A DNA stretch of 64,000 nt from Punica granatum (Eukaryota; Streptophyta; Magnoliopsida; Myrtales; Lythraceae): the NCBI RefSeq assembly GCF_007655135.1, contig NC_045127.1, positions 7,449,001-7,513,000 on the forward strand, given 5' to 3'. Made by a program: the position numbers and the translations under genes. Of this stretch, positions 39,227-51,757 are shown in pieces. How positions within the stretch are numbered: the first letter of the stretch is position 1; each line of letters begins with the position of its first letter. The notes below the pieces were generated by a model. The model was not told where the DNA came from. It saw only the letters and a program-made list of their open reading frames with translations, and did not search any database.

Positions 39227-39830
39227 TATGCATGACATTTCTGCCAGCTATACGGATATCGTGATTGGTGACCATATCATCCTCACATTTTATTACGGGA
39301 TACAGGATCTCAAGGAAATTTCATTGTACGATATTAATTGTATATTAGCTAGTTTAGGCATTATCGGATTTCTTTCTTAGCTTAGAATTGTTCCTTTGAA
39401 GCTTGTTTCCTTTTTATCCTAACCAAGTTGCCTACATATTATTCTAGAATTTATGATTGTATCAGAACGAATTATATTTTCATGCGCCTATGTAGACTCA
39501 CAGCATCCAAATTTAAAATTTAATATGACATCGAAGACATGTTTTCATGCGCCTGTGCACGCTAACACTTGTCCCACATCGATGGATGAAAAGAGAATCC
39601 TGAGTTTATATGAAGGGTTTGAGTCCAGCAAACTATCAATTTGAACTTTTAGATGAAAATATGCCTAAATAAGTATAAACCAAATGAAATTTAGTAAGTA
39701 TCAAAATGTATCATACCTATATGCTCTCGTGTAAACTCACACCAGTTCAAGTTTAAAATTTAATACATTTGATCACCTTCTAGTTTGTCATCGTAGACCT
39801 CCAAGGTAGCTTGGCGATGAAAAACTCTCT

Positions 39831-40000
39831 CCCTCGCCTGGCTCAAAATTTACTTAGTAAATCATTATAATTTTTTCGAGTAAATATTGGGTGAGTATTA
39901 CTTATTCACTTGGATCCCTCGCGTGGTTCAAAATTTACTCAACAAATCATTATAGTTTTTTCAAGTAAATATTGGATGAGTATTGCTCATCTACTTGGAT
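39831..40000 (+). repeat. Tandem duplication, two units of 85 bp
   Basis: Units 39831-39915 and 39916-40000 are the same length and nearly identical. Each runs from CCCTCGC.TGG.TCAAAATT through AAATCATTATA to ACTTGGAT. They carry the block GTAAATATTGGRTGAGTATT, also present in the MITE-like elements at 40456 and 47889. Confidence 0.9.
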
Positions 40001-40455
40001 GTGTATCACCCAATGAAAATGCTTGAAAGTGGAAAACTGACCCCGCAGTGAGCTCACAGATTTCCACTTACAAGCATTTTAATTGGTTCTTAATACTGAT
40101 TGAATATTTTCTCGTTTTTTTTTATTATGTAACATGTATCCAATCCAACAGATGACTGGCCGATGTCAGCGACATTTTGTGCCTGGACTTGTTCACCCCT
40201 TGAACCGGTCCTCCGTTATTTATCGCATTGCATGGAGTTAGTTCCAACAAAAACTCAGCAGGATTTCGACTAGGCAAACCGTCTATGGCGTTACCAGAAT
40301 TACTAGATCAATAATTCGACGTTATGGACATGTGGGGACTGAATGAGATGGCTAAGTCCTGGATGGCCAGATATATTCCTGCTTTTCGTATGTTGCATGG
40401 GATTTATGCGGTGGAAAATTATAGTGTACTGTAAATCCAACAATATTTAACGTAT

Positions 40456-40635
40456 AAAATATTCAGTGAATATTACACAGTAACGCCTAACTGTATAATA
40501 CTCAATTTACCACCGATACATGTGGAAGTAAAAAGATAATTTTTATGAACTATAATTTCATTTTTTACATGTGACAGTTATTAATTGAATTTTACACAGT
40601 CATGTAACTGTGTAATACTCACCCAATAATTTTCT
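40456..40635. mobile_element. MITE upstream of the SABATH gene
   Basis: Imperfect terminal inverted repeats of about 65 bp: AAAATATTCAGTGAATATTACACAG on the left and, on the complementary strand, GAAAATTATTGGGTGAGTATTACACAG on the right, folding into a hairpin. No coding capacity. It ends about 60 bp before the TATA box of the SABATH gene, so it forms part of the proximal promoter. It is related to the element at 47889-48055. Confidence 0.65.
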
Positions 40636-40696
40636 CCTATTATCTCCGCTAAATTCTCTGCTAGCCTAGCTTCTCCTGTCCTCGACATGTCTGCGC

Positions 40697-40703
40697 TATA
40701 AAA
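40697..40703 (+). promoter_or_regulatory. TATA box of the SABATH gene
   Basis: TATAAAA lies 131 bp upstream of the start codon, followed by a leader ending in a (GA)n run (about 40796-40818). Spacing is normal for a plant core promoter with a leader of about 100 nt. Confidence 0.6.
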
Positions 40704-40827
40704 TCCCATCACCCTCCACCATTTTTAATTGTCACTGAGACATTACACTACAGAAGCTTAGACAAGAGCTAATTAATCTAGAATTAGAAGAGACAAGAGA
40801 GAGAGAGAGAGAGAGAGAATCAGAGAC

Positions 40828-42698
40828 ATGGGAGTGCTAGAGATACTTCATATGAACAAAGGTGTTGGAGAGACCAGCTATGCGATGAACTGCACTGTTC
40901 AGGTATTAATCTAGTTATTATTCACTCAGAACAGCATATCGATTGATATATTTCTTTCTCCTTCTTTTTTTTTACCAGTTCATAAAGGAGGCCGATGAGT
41001 CTAATACAAGGAAATTGATGATTGACATATGTTTCCGATGATACATATACATTATAAAAGAACATGTGCTATATCGGGGGCAACGTAGTTTCCCTTTCTG
41101 TTGTGCATAAGATTTTGCACCTCGACTGCACATAATTATTCATTGTCAAGTGTTCTCCTAATCTATGTAACTTCAACATCGTTAAACATGTTACGTGACG
41201 TTTAATGCAAATAATGAGCATTTATTAAATTTGTTTTATTTTCAAAACATTGTGTAGAGCGAGATCATAGCCACGGCAAAGCCAATAGTTGAAGAAGCTA
41301 TCCTCAAGATCCTTTGCACTAACATCCCCAGCAGCCTCGGGATAGCGGACCTGGGTTGTTCTTCGGGGCCTAACACCCTATCACTGATCTCCCAAATCAT
41401 TGACATCGTGCATGGCAAATGCAACGATCTGGGGTGTCGATCACCTGAGCTGAGGGTGTCCCTGAATGATCTCCCGAGCAACGACTTCAACAACATATTC
41501 AGTTCGCTGCCGGAGTTCTGCCGAAAGCTTAGGGTCAAGAAGGGTGCAGGGTTTGGGCCCTGCTTCATCTCGGGCGTGCCAGGCTCGTTCTATGGGCGGC
41601 TATTCCCGAGCAGAAGTATGGACTTTATGCATGCTTCCTCTAGTCTTCACTGGCTCTCTCAGGTGATCGGTTCTGTCGTCTGATATGTGTTGCCCATAAG
41701 ATCAAGCAAAAATACATCGGTTTTACACTGTTTTAAGAATTATTATATATAAATTTATTCATGCATGCATCTAGTTCAGTACATGGTTTGCCCATGCATG
41801 TAATTGTTCTCTTGCCAGAAGTTCCTCGGCAGCTGTAACTGTCAAAAGGCAATATAAAGATGCGTAGGAACATGTTCACATGTACTCGGACACATACATC
41901 GACCGACTACAAATTTTTTGTGATAAATGTGCTATTCAATAATCGGCAGGCTCCGCCTGGTCTAGAGAGTAAAGACGGCCTGACGATGAACAAAGGGAAG
42001 GTTTACATATCAAAGAGCAGCCTGAGTAATGTGTTCGAAGCCTATTTGGAGCAATTCAGGAAGGACATGAGGCTGTTCTTGGAGTCGAGGTCCGAGGAAA
42101 TGGTCGCTGGTGGAAGAATGGTGCTGTCTCTGATGGGGAGGAGCTCATTCGATCCCACCACTGAGAGTGCCAATCTTTGGGAACTCCTCTCACAGGCCCT
42201 CGTGAGCCTGGTCAACGAGGTAATGATTAATATTTTATGCAATGTAATCAGTTTAATAATTGCAACGACGAATGTATAGGATAAAATCAAACATGTTGGT
42301 CGAGCAAGAAATAAGTTCCACATTGACTTCTAACATGACTTTTGAAGGGCTTGGTGGAAGAAGGGAAGGTCGACTTGTTCAATGTGCCCTACTATGCTCC
42401 GAGCATCGATGAGCTCGCACTCGAGATACAGAGCCAGGGATCGTTCATGATTGATCGCATGGAGAGTTTCAGAAACGGATGGGACGGGGGCTTCAAAGAC
42501 GTGCATGGCATGTCCCATGGAGAGCGGGTTGGGAAGATGGTGAGGGCAGTGACCGAGTCAATGTTGGCATCCCATTTCGGTAGACACGTGATGGACGACC
42601 TGTTCGATAGGTACGAGAAACTCATTGAGGATTGGTATTCGAACAAGAACAAGACGGAGAATTTGTGTGTGGTTGTTTCTTTGATAAGAAAGGATTAA
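40828..42698 (+). CDS. SABATH carboxyl methyltransferase, four exons
   Basis: Exons: 40828-40902, 41258-41662, 41950-42219 and 42348-42698, all GT-AG and phase 0, giving 366 residues, normal for the family. SABATH enzymes transfer a methyl group from S-adenosylmethionine to small carboxylic acids (salicylate, benzoate, jasmonate and others) or xanthine nitrogens in the cytosol. Seen motifs: N-terminal HMNKGVGETSYAMN, the SAM-binding ADLGCSSGPNT, and the aromatic substrate region GSFYGRLFPSRSMDFMHASS followed by SLHWLSQ. The His-Trp in SLHWLS is where salicylate methyltransferases usually carry Met-Trp, so salicylate preference is not assured; jasmonate- or benzoate-type activity is equally possible. 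All frames are open. A MITE lies just upstream of the TATA box. Confidence 0.92.
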
Positions 42699-43274
42699 TT
42701 GATTGGATTTTGTTCGTGGAAGCGACAAATAAAAATGGAAATGTTAATTGTTTATGATATGAGTGGTTCACGAGACCCCGATTGTCATCGATCAGAAGAA
42801 AATCGTTATGGAACATGCAATGGTCATTTAACTTATTTCTCAACAAATCAAAAGGTTCTAATGAGATTTTATTTGCTGCATTTTACTGTTATTTATGCTT
42901 CAAAATGCGAAAAAAGAGAGAGAATATGAAAGTATCAATGTTGTATTAAAAGTGAAACTTCATATGAAAGACCCCATCCGTACTTGAAACATAACTTGAT
43001 CATTGAATTTCCAGGATGGCTAGTCTTACATTCGATAATTAGCTGGAATCAAGATGCGGCATGGTACGAATCAGTTACTGCGATCCTTTTTCGATACACA
43101 CTTACACAAGCGCGCTTGTGCGCACACACACATTTATGTTGATCTTGCTCTATCGATATACTAAAATTGGGAACATGTGACACTATTTGGAACTAAGACG
43201 AGTCGAGATCACATGTCAATACAAATTGCAAGCCCTACGCTATCTATAACAGAACTAATGAGGAAGGCAGCTTA
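42699..43274. other. SABATH 3' region, no further gene seen
   Basis: A/T-rich 3' flank with short chance frames only. I see no second methyltransferase copy. Confidence 0.5.
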
Positions 43275-43636
43275 GGCTATGTTTGGTAGGCCATATAAGA
43301 GGTCGGGTGTAATTTCTAAAATCCTAATCACACATTTGATGCCGACCGAATTAGGATTGAAATTAAGATATACCTAAACTCTGTTCTTCGTCTCTGTAGG
43401 CTTCTTTTTTTTTTTTTTTTTTTAATTTTGAAAATTATTTTCGTTTAAAAAAATATTAATATAGGACATATAGGTCTTTTTTGTTTTTGTTGGGGTACAT
43501 ATAGATCATTTCCCTTTCTTAACTCAAATTTTCCCATACTCCAACAATAGATTGGGACTTGAATATCCATTTAAAAAAAAAAAATTCATCCCATTCTGAC
43601 CTTATCCCAATTCATAACCCGACATCAAACGTAGCC
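43275..43636. mobile_element. Tourist/Harbinger-like MITE, 362 bp
   Basis: The left end GGCTATGTTTGGTAGGCC and the right end on the opposite strand, GGCTACGTTTGATGTCGGG, form inverted repeats. Both sides are flanked by TTA (43272-43274 and 43637-43639), the 3-bp target duplication expected of PIF/Harbinger elements. The interior has poly-T and poly-A tracts and no coding capacity. Confidence 0.75.
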
Positions 43637-45158
43637 TTAGTGAATTGATGAGGAAGGGTCCTTAGAATGTAATACACACAAGTCATCCGTTCGGAATTAA
43701 GAGGATTCGGATTTGATCTTCACTAGTGAAACCTTTCTTATGTTTATCATTTTGTTTTTCCTTTTTTATACTTAGACTTTGGACCTCCATTATAATAAAA
43801 AAAAAATATCAGCACCGATAATTTGGTTTTAGCCTGAGCACACCTCCCTTCAGCTTGCTGCTGAGACGAGGAAAATATGTAATGTGGGCCACGCGAATCT
43901 ATTATTTGCCGGGCCACAGGATGAGCCCTATTAAGAAAGCCCAAATCAAACCTTCTTGAGCTGTCAGGGTGTAGTCAATAATCCAATAATAATAACTTTT
44001 TCGGTTACATAATCCAATAATTTTTTTTTGGGGTGAATATAAATTTCATTTTTGAATAAATGGTTAGTATCACTTAACTGAATCTCATTTTCTGTGGCCT
44101 AACATGTTATTATCAATGACTATAAAGTCCTGGTCAAGTTGAGAACATTTAATTTATTGCCTTGCTATATATATTTCTAATTTAAGTACTCTAGAAAGAA
44201 ACTTATTCAAAAATAAAAATAAAAATTCTAGAAAGAAACAACTATTGTTCTCGCGTTGAAGATAACGTGACTTGATATCAAATCCATCCAAGTTTACCCA
44301 TTTACTTTTTGTTCCCCCATGAAACAATAACGAGTCGTAAACTTTTAGATAAGTGATGTTGGAAGGAGAGGCCTTAGGCCATAGCCAAATCAAAGGGAAC
44401 AGTAAAACTTTATAGAGTCTTTCTATAAGCGCTCAAAGAAAATTAAATAGGAAAAAAAAGAAATTCTACTGGAATCACTAGAAGTAAAACTCTTATTTAG
44501 TAAAACTCTTCTTTGACATAAAAAGAAAAAAAAAACAGAGAGAAAAGGAAAGAAATTAATTAGTTTGGATAGGAAGAGAGAGCTCTCATTTGAGATAATT
44601 CTACTGGAGACTAGCAATTCATTAACGGAAAAAGGAGGCCCCGGGGGGATGCGGGTGGTGTGGGGGAATAGAGACTAGCCAAGTACTCTTGAAAATTGGA
44701 CATACGTATACATTAAAATCTCCCTGGTGGCAGGCACTTTTTTTCTTTTTTTCTTTGGTAAGGCTCCGAGCACTCTCTTGAAATGAACAACATTGAATAT
44801 TGTTGAGATTATGACTTCATGGTATTGTAAGTGGTTAGTATGATTACTATAGATAATCTTCTCATCTTTTTATCTTGGATTAGTACCAATGTCCATTAGC
44901 AGCAAAAGCGTGATAATTACACAAGTCCAAATTAAGTGACCATTCCGTGATATCATCTTAATTTCGTTCCGAATAATTTTTTTTTATATAAATACCTTAC
45001 CATGAAAAATATTTAAATAAAAAATCTAGAATGTATGATCGAATAGGTAATAACTCAAGTAACAAATATATACTCGAATCAATCCTAAGAAATCAGGTGG
45101 CTGTACATATTGCCACTCTTCTCTTTTTCCCGACCTAATAAGGTTGCGCCATAAGATT
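43637..45158. other. Intergenic DNA, no gene seen
   Basis: AT-rich with many homopolymer runs. A short G/C-rich patch at about 44636-44660 is isolated. Short frames on both strands lack domains. Confidence 0.45.
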
Positions 45159-45949
45159 TTAATGATGGGCCGAAAACATCTCATGATCTTGACGAGTGAT
45201 CGCCTTGCAACTCAGATCTTTCAAGAAATCGTCCAATGGCTCCTTATGCAATAACCGCCTAGTCTTCGCAATGTACTTCTCCACAGTCAGATTGAACTCC
45301 TCGGTGCTTAGGTCCTCCATAGATCCGCTGATTCTGCTCCTCCGGCCTCTTTTCGGTTCTTCTCGCACGCTAGCTGCCTTTTTGCAACAATCATCACCCT
45401 CCCATTCCGACAGCCTCCACGTGGCTCTCCTACATTGGCTGGTTCCACTTGCTCCACCTCCCCGACCGTAACAACTGTACGTTCCGTATCCTGGCACACG
45501 GGACCCTGTTGGGCCTGCTGTGACAACAGGACAGCCTGCCTCTCCGCCGGAGCAGAATGATATACGTCTACCTCCGGTGGCAACGGAGAGACGCCTCCGG
45601 CGGGATGTCCCCCGTGAGACACGTACTCATCATCGTAGAGGTCAGAGCAATCGCCAATTTTGTCGGGCCCCTTCCCGCTGGAGAGAACAGACACTGCCGC
45701 AACGATCCCATTGCTAATGAGGAAAACAGAGATCGGGCGGCCGAAGAGGCTGCTCACATGGCAGAGGCAATTGCCGGTGGCTCCGACTGCCACTGCAAGG
45801 CCGGTGGAGTTCCACGTAAGTAGAATCATGAGCCCGAGGACGAATTCTGATACGTGCATGAATGTCTTGAGGTTATGGATGCTGTGTTGCCTACGCATGG
45901 CCCGGACTTCGTCGGCCTTGGAAGTGCTGAAATACTCGTGCAGCTCCAT
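45159..45949 (-). pseudogene. DUF4408/DUF761-type membrane protein gene with frameshift
   Basis: The N-terminal frame runs from an ATG at 45949 (or 46027, which adds 26 mostly hydrophobic residues) toward about 45420. It has two hydrophobic segments, around FVLGLMILLTWNS and PISVFLISNGIVAAVS, the latter resembling the DUF4408 membrane segment. The C-terminal DUF761-like part, TEEFNLTVEKYIAKTRRLLHKE, lies in another frame ending at 45159. The frames must switch near 45415-45430, with no plausible intron there, so a one-base indel has broken the gene or there is a sequence error. In the first frame translation runs on to a stop at 45308. These proteins are poorly characterised. Family assignment rests on the two end motifs. 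Confidence 0.6.
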
Positions 45950-46027
45950 CACTATAGATTTTCTCAAGGTAGGAATACCGAAACTCGATAAGTATACAAG
46001 AAAGACAAAAACTAATCGCAACATCAA

Positions 46028-47888
46028 ATACGTGATGTTTGTATAGCAACTTCGGCCGCATAATTTTTCGGACTAATTAGACAGGTTAAGTTGAAACTTG
46101 CATGCAGATTGGGTTGAGTGACGCGAAGAATACGGAAGTTGGGTTTATATGGGCAAATCAACCGTCAGGAAGATGGAAATGTGCAGAAAAGCAGATCATA
46201 TGTTATATTCAGGGAAATAATTTCATGCAATGATTGATTTTCCCCGTAACCTACGAGCTGTAATGCAGCAATACCCCCAGCTAAAATACCACTGCATGTG
46301 ATCCCAGCAAGTGGCAATGAATACAAATATAAGCCTAAATAATTCACCCAAAAAAAAAAACAATCTTTTGTTCCCCCTTGTTGCGTTAAGGCCCTCGTAA
46401 AATCGAATGTTTGTGGTTTTTCTTATACCGTTTCGTTGGAATAGACGTATATTATATTTGAGTTGTGAAAACGGACCACCTCACTGTGCATCAGTCGGGC
46501 AAAACCTATAAAGTTCCAGCTGCTTATAGATAAACATTTTCGAATTGTCTCAAAACTCTGGATAAAATTACATACAATATACTTTCATATCGTATCGAAT
46601 GAAATAATGCTCATAGAAGAACCTCAGTAGTTGTCCGTGTCTCTAGGTATAATCTTCAGGTTGATTATGTTTCGAATTATTTATCAAGGTGCAGTATCTA
46701 CTATCTTGTATTAAAGAAGGAATCAAAGATTTCGATGTTCCCTGGTTTTTGCGAATTAGTTGCATTGTAAGACAAAATCTAGATTTTGTTGAATTTCTCT
46801 TATTGTGCTTGACTTGCACGGGCTCAGTCCTATCTCAGATGGGCCAATCAAGAGGGATGAAGAACCTCTTCACCTTGGAAGTTAACTTAAGGCCCAGCAC
46901 ACCCCAATTGATTTATTATCAATATTCCTTTTCTTTTTCTAACTATTTTTTTTTTCCAAATTTTCATCCTATATGGGAACTCTCCTTTTTTTTTTTCTTT
47001 TTTTTTTCCTTTTTCCTCGGCAAGTAATGAGATTGTTGTCATTACTGAAGTATCGAGTAGAGAAAGCTCAACGAAACATTACATAAATAAATTGGAGGGA
47101 TCCCTCAAGGCAAACTATAACATAAAAATAAGTGAATAGAGCACCCTGACATTAAGCACCTAGCAGCTACCAACCAACGCCTCAATCAGACCTTTCGCGG
47201 GCTGCTAGGATCCTCAGTGAAAGTGGCCATTAAACTCAAGCAGTCTCAGCATTCGACATAGACATCGATAAAACGAAAATCCATATCTGATACAAAATGG
47301 AAGGGGCCTTGGGCCAAGATTTGATCCATCTCCTATCTAAGCCTTTGCCTTTGGAACAGTATAGAATTCTGTTTACAGCCAAGATTTGATCCATCTTTGT
47401 GCTATTTATATAAGCACTGCCTATGATATTGTCCAAGCTGCTCGACATTCACCCATATAATTTAGCAAATTTTCTTTCGTCAATGAATATATATGGTACA
47501 CATGGTTTCAAACTTCTAAGCTTTACTCCATGTGTGTCTCATTCTAAGCTGTGATACACTGGATGAAGCGTAAACCCGATGTAATAAATTTTGGGCAATT
47601 GCATTTTCCCAAATTGAATCCATGTTTAACCAGACTCGACCTCATCAGAATTCACTACGCTCCATGGCAGCATTCCTTTTCACTCCATATATATGCCATG
47701 GCAAAAGGCTAGTCAGAAAGAGTTGAATTGCATGCAGTGCCATGTCTATCCTCCTTAGTAAGACATACATAGTTAAGCTTAATCACATCCATAGAGGCTT
47801 TTTTGATCCAGTCAACGCTCATATCTCCACATTCAAACATGCAGAGCTGCATACGACCAAACCCAAATTAATCCATACGTCGGGAACG
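46028..47888. other. Intergenic DNA, no gene seen
   Basis: T-rich tracts near 46930-47020 and otherwise unremarkable AT-rich DNA. Frames at 46689-47027 and 47236-47448 have no recognisable domain. Confidence 0.45.
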
Positions 47889-48055
47889 AGAAAATATTGG
47901 ATGAGCAATACACAATCACTTAGTTATGTAAAACTCCATTCATGAATGACAAGTGTAAAATAAGAAAGAAAGAGAGTTATATAGTGGGATACGTGTCATT
48001 CAAGGATGGAGTTTTAAACAACCAAGTGACTGTGTATTACTCACCTAATATTTTC
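47889..48055. mobile_element. MITE with long inverted repeats
   Basis: The two halves fold onto each other over about 70 bp. The left has AAAATATTGGATGAGCAAT and then AAAACTCCATTCATGAATGA. The complementary right half has AAAATATTAGGTGAGTAAT and then AAAACTCCATCCTTGAATGA. No coding capacity. Same family as the element at 40456-40635. Confidence 0.75.
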
Positions 48056-48243
48056 TTGTCAGGATCGGGCCATGCAGCCGTTCATTCTGACTTTTGAAGT
48101 AGAGAAGGAAGATAGTTGATCAATCCACTTGCTTATGTACGTATATATTTCGTGACATATATTATGGCATAAATGTGCATGTATATATATATAGACAGAA
48201 GGCAGAGCGATGCACCATCTCCAGCCCGAGAAGAACTCCTTCC

Positions 48244-48319
48244 ATGGCCAGGCAATCAGCTAACAGCTTCATTCACTCCCTCGTCGTCCTCGTGATGTCT
48301 CTGTGTTCAGTATTGACAG
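48244..48319 (+). pseudogene. Defensin gene relic: signal-peptide exon only
   Basis: The exon has a start codon, a hydrophobic signal-peptide-like coding stretch (MARQSANSFIHSLV...) and a proper GT donor after the phase-1 base at 48319. It closely resembles exon 1 of the defensin genes at 55766 and 60727, and the 5' leader (ACCATCTCCAGCC.GAGAAG) is also shared. No mature-peptide exon follows: about 70 bp into the intron the sequence changes to a retroelement LTR fragment (from about 48392). The gene is therefore truncated and should give no defensin. Confidence 0.8.
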
Positions 48320-48391
48320 GTACAGGGTCATCCCATCGCTAGCTTTCTCATAACACCAATGCAGAGGAATTCCGACACGCTCCCTTTCAGT

Positions 48392-49109
48392 TCTAGAGGT
48401 TCGATGAACTTGATGTATAGTTAACCCTTGATACTCTCTTAATCTTTTTGATGAATGAATCGAGGTATTTATTTTGTATCCATACTTAATGCATATGGTT
48501 GCTTGATCACCAACTATATTGATATGGTAATCTATACGAATCGATGGAGTAAGTAGGGATTTAGACAGGATTGAAATAGCCTATGTTCGATTCCGACTAC
48601 TCAAGAAAGTCGGGTTGTTTCACGTGTTAGATAGAGATATACTAGTTTGCCTTAGGCACCCTAAATCGAGATTGTTTCTTAATAAGTCTCCATAAATGGC
48701 AATATCCATAGAGATATAGGAAGTTGGTTTAATGAGATATCTTGCCTAGGCAATTCGAGAGATACTTAGGGAAGAACGTCGAATCTCAGGGTAATATACT
48801 CGGTTCATTTAAAAGAAAAGAGAAGGAGAGTATAAAAAGGGATTTAATGAACATCAAGGGAATCGAGACCCAAGATATTCTAAACATAGATTTTTCAATT
48901 AACTATGTAGTAACCTTGCTAGTTAGATTTACTTTCTTCAATTACATCTCTCATAATTACCGATTTGCTTGACTTCTATTACACGTGTTAATTTTAGTGC
49001 TTAGCGATAATTTTGGATCAATTCTCCATGAGAACGATACTCTACTCATTTCTATATTACTTGATACGATCCGTGTACTTGCGGGTTTGTGATATCGAGA
49101 ATATCCACA
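48392..49109 (+). mobile_element. LTR fragment (3' part), first copy of a duplicated segment
   Basis: From TTCTAGAGGTTCGATGAACTTG this matches 52880-53305 plus 54052-54277 almost base for base, and ends like an LTR (ACTTGCGGGT...CCACA). It lacks the 5' part of the LTR. In this copy the sequence is continuous where the second copy carries a 737-bp insertion. Confidence 0.75.
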
Positions 49110-49726
49110 TTAGGTCTGGTCCAATAACAAGACGTTGGCAAGCAATGCATCCAACCATCCCAGCAAGCAATGTCTTCTTCTTCTTTTTTTCTTTTTCTTT
49201 TAGTCTATATTTATCTCTATATCTAAAACCTAACTGAAAATAGAATACACAAGCACGTGCGAAAGAATCACTACGCTCGCCGCGACTGGCAAGGTAGGTA
49301 TCAGAATTAGTTTTTTTAAATAATAAAGTTTTCCGATAATTATAATATATAAACGGCAGTTTTTTGAAAAATATGAATTACTAAATATAATAATTCTAGA
49401 AAAGAAAAGGAGGGCATTGGCATGTCTTTTAAAAATGGATAAATGACATGGACTTTTTTTTTACGTTTTATTACTAACTTTTTTTTCTATAAAAAATACA
49501 CGGATATCGATCTGTTATAGATTTTACTATGCCGTTACAATCTCCATCAATTCTAACCTGACGTGGTGACATGGCATTGACGGTGACATGTGGCACGCGG
49601 AGATTTGGCAACGTAGGACCCACATAAATATTTTTCAAAAAAATAAATCTGAAAAAAAAAAATTGCTCCCACCATCCTCTTCCTCTTCTTTAAACCATCA
49701 CCAAATAGTCTAGATAAGGCTCCATT
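49110..49726. repeat. Duplicated flank with one-armed Mutator-like element
   Basis: 49110-49433 matches 54275-54591 (shared blocks AACAAGACGTTGGCAAGCAATGC and GAAAAGGAGGGCATTGGCATG). At 49434 begins a copy of the element arm seen at 54592, preceded by the same TTTAAAAAT. The arm runs about 290 bp to 49726, with no partner arm. The second arm was either lost or never included. Confidence 0.7.
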
Positions 49727-49932
49727 CTTATACATCTAGAAACTGATCACCAAGTAGTCTAGTCCTGGGTCGGCCGGCTGTATTATAGTTTGAATTATCG
49801 GTAATGGCTCTTTTGGTTTTCCGAAACATAAAATAGAAGACAGCTGCATCTTGAACAGATTGTAAGTGTCCCCCTGGCTCAACATCCCCTCCCGCTCAAT
49901 CCCATCCAGTTTAGATCAGCCTTTTGATTTTG

Positions 49933-51757
49933 ATGGAAGCTGGAACTTGCCATTTGTTGGCAATCCCTTACCCAGGCCGAGGCCACATCAACCCCATGAT
50001 AAACCTTTGCAAGACACTGGCTTCCAAGGTGCCCAGCATCCTCGTCACATTTGTGGTCACTGAGGAGTGGCTCGGTTTCATCCGAGATGAGCCTAAGCCT
50101 TCCAATATCGTCTTCGACACGATACCCAATGTCATACCATCGGAGAGGGTCCGTGCTACGAACATGCCAGCCTTCATAGAGGCTATGGCAACCAGGATGG
50201 CAGCTCCCTTTGAGGAGCTCCTGGATCGGCTTCTTATCCCCCAGCCGTCATCATGGCCGACACTTACTTGTTTTGGGTGGTCGAATTAGGCAACCGGAGG
50301 AATGTACCGGTGGCCTTACTCTGGCCCATGTCAGCGGTGACCTTCTCTTTCTTTCACCAGCTCCAGCTTGGTCGGCTAAACGAAAGGCACTTCCTCTTGG
50401 GTTCTCTAGGTACGGATTGGATGTTTGTGTTTATGTAAGCCGTTGCCTATATATTGCGCTCTGCACTATTTTCATCAGAGTTTTAGGTTTGCCAAGAAAT
50501 CACTGATAAGACCACTAGAGATTAGGAGAAGCACAGTAGACCTCTCCGGCTTTTGTTCAGAGCGGGTATCATTGGAAGAGAATCATCTGCCACGAAGAAT
50601 TTGCATCCTTTTGCATGGATAATCCAATCCCTTATAAACACTAAATTTCATAATGTTTTGCATAATAATATATAGGTCTCCCTAGTACTTCAATGCATCA
50701 TTCATATTCCTCCTAGTCCCGGTTGGAACTGCAAAAGTTAGGAAAGAATCTCATAGGCATATGCCATTGATGTAAGAACTGCATTTCATTGGGAAAGTCT
50801 ATGATGCAACCAGTTGTATGATACAATCAGTTTTTTTACCTTTGGATAATTAATATATTATTTATTTTATTTTTTGACATGAATGCGTGCATAGAAAATC
50901 GAGAGGAGTGCGTAGATCACATTCCTGGAATTCCTTCAGCTCTTGTAGCAGACTTTCCCAAATCACGGAGCGAGCAGGTTCTACAAAGAATCCAGGAGAT
51001 GCTTACATGGGTGACAAAGGCGCAGTGTATCTTATTCCCTTCGGTCTATGAGCTCGAAAGACAGGCGATCGATGCTCTGAAAGCAGAGTTCTCCTTCCCC
51101 ATCTACAGCATCGGCCCTGCCATACCTTGCTTGAAACGAGGAAGAGACAATGCTGGGATGGATTATATGCAGTGGTTAGACAAGCAACCGGGAGATTCGG
51201 TGTTGTATGTCTCTCATGGCAGCTTCCTTTCAGCTTCAGGTGAGGAAATGGATGAACTTGCAGCAGGGTTGCGTGAGAGCCAAGTTCGGTTCTTGTGGGT
51301 GGCACGGGAAGAATCTCCGAGGGTGAAGGAGTCGAGCGGCGAGCTGGGGATGGTGGTTCCATGGTGTGACCAACTGAAGGTGTTGTCACATACTTCAGTG
51401 GGGGGGTTTTGGACTCATTGTGGATGGAACTCCATCAAAGAAGGTATTAGTTCGGGTGTTCCCTTTCTCACCTTCCCTTTTGTAATGGATCAGATCCCAA
51501 ATAGTAAGCTAGTGGTCGAGGACTGCAAGATCGGGTGGAGGGTGAGGGACAAGACGAGGCAAAGTATCGCCGACCTGGTGTGCAGGTTTATGGATCCGCA
51601 GAACGTCGAGAGCAAGGAAATGAGGAGAAGAGCTAAGCAGCTTCAGGAAATATGCCAGATTTCAGGGAGGGAAGGGGGTTCATCTGAGACCAACACGAAT
51701 GCCTTCATTGACCACATTTTCAAAATTAGCCAACAAGGATGTCGGATAGGATTGTGA
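49933..51757 (+). pseudogene. UGT87-like UDP-glycosyltransferase with one-base frameshift, two exons
   Basis: Exons 49933-50409 and 50895-51757 join through a GT-AG intron at a split codon. Family-1 UGTs attach sugars from UDP-sugar to small molecules in the cytosol. The N-terminus AIPYPGRGHINPMINLCK is typical of the UGT87 group. The PSPG box in exon 2 is well preserved (WCDQLKVLSHTSVGGFWTHC..., then GVPFLTFPFVMDQ and the following Asn). In exon 1 the frame breaks near 50238-50245, at a CCCCC run. Before it the frame ends at a stop (50289); after it the family sequence (ADTYLFWVVELGNRRN) continues in another frame. Total exon length is 1340 nt, one short of a 446-residue frame, which fits a single-base loss. 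A homopolymer sequencing error cannot be excluded. Confidence 0.85.

Noticed and set aside
45520..46046. Plus-strand frames opposite the DUF4408-like gene
   Set aside because: They are shadows of the GC-richer minus-strand coding sequence.
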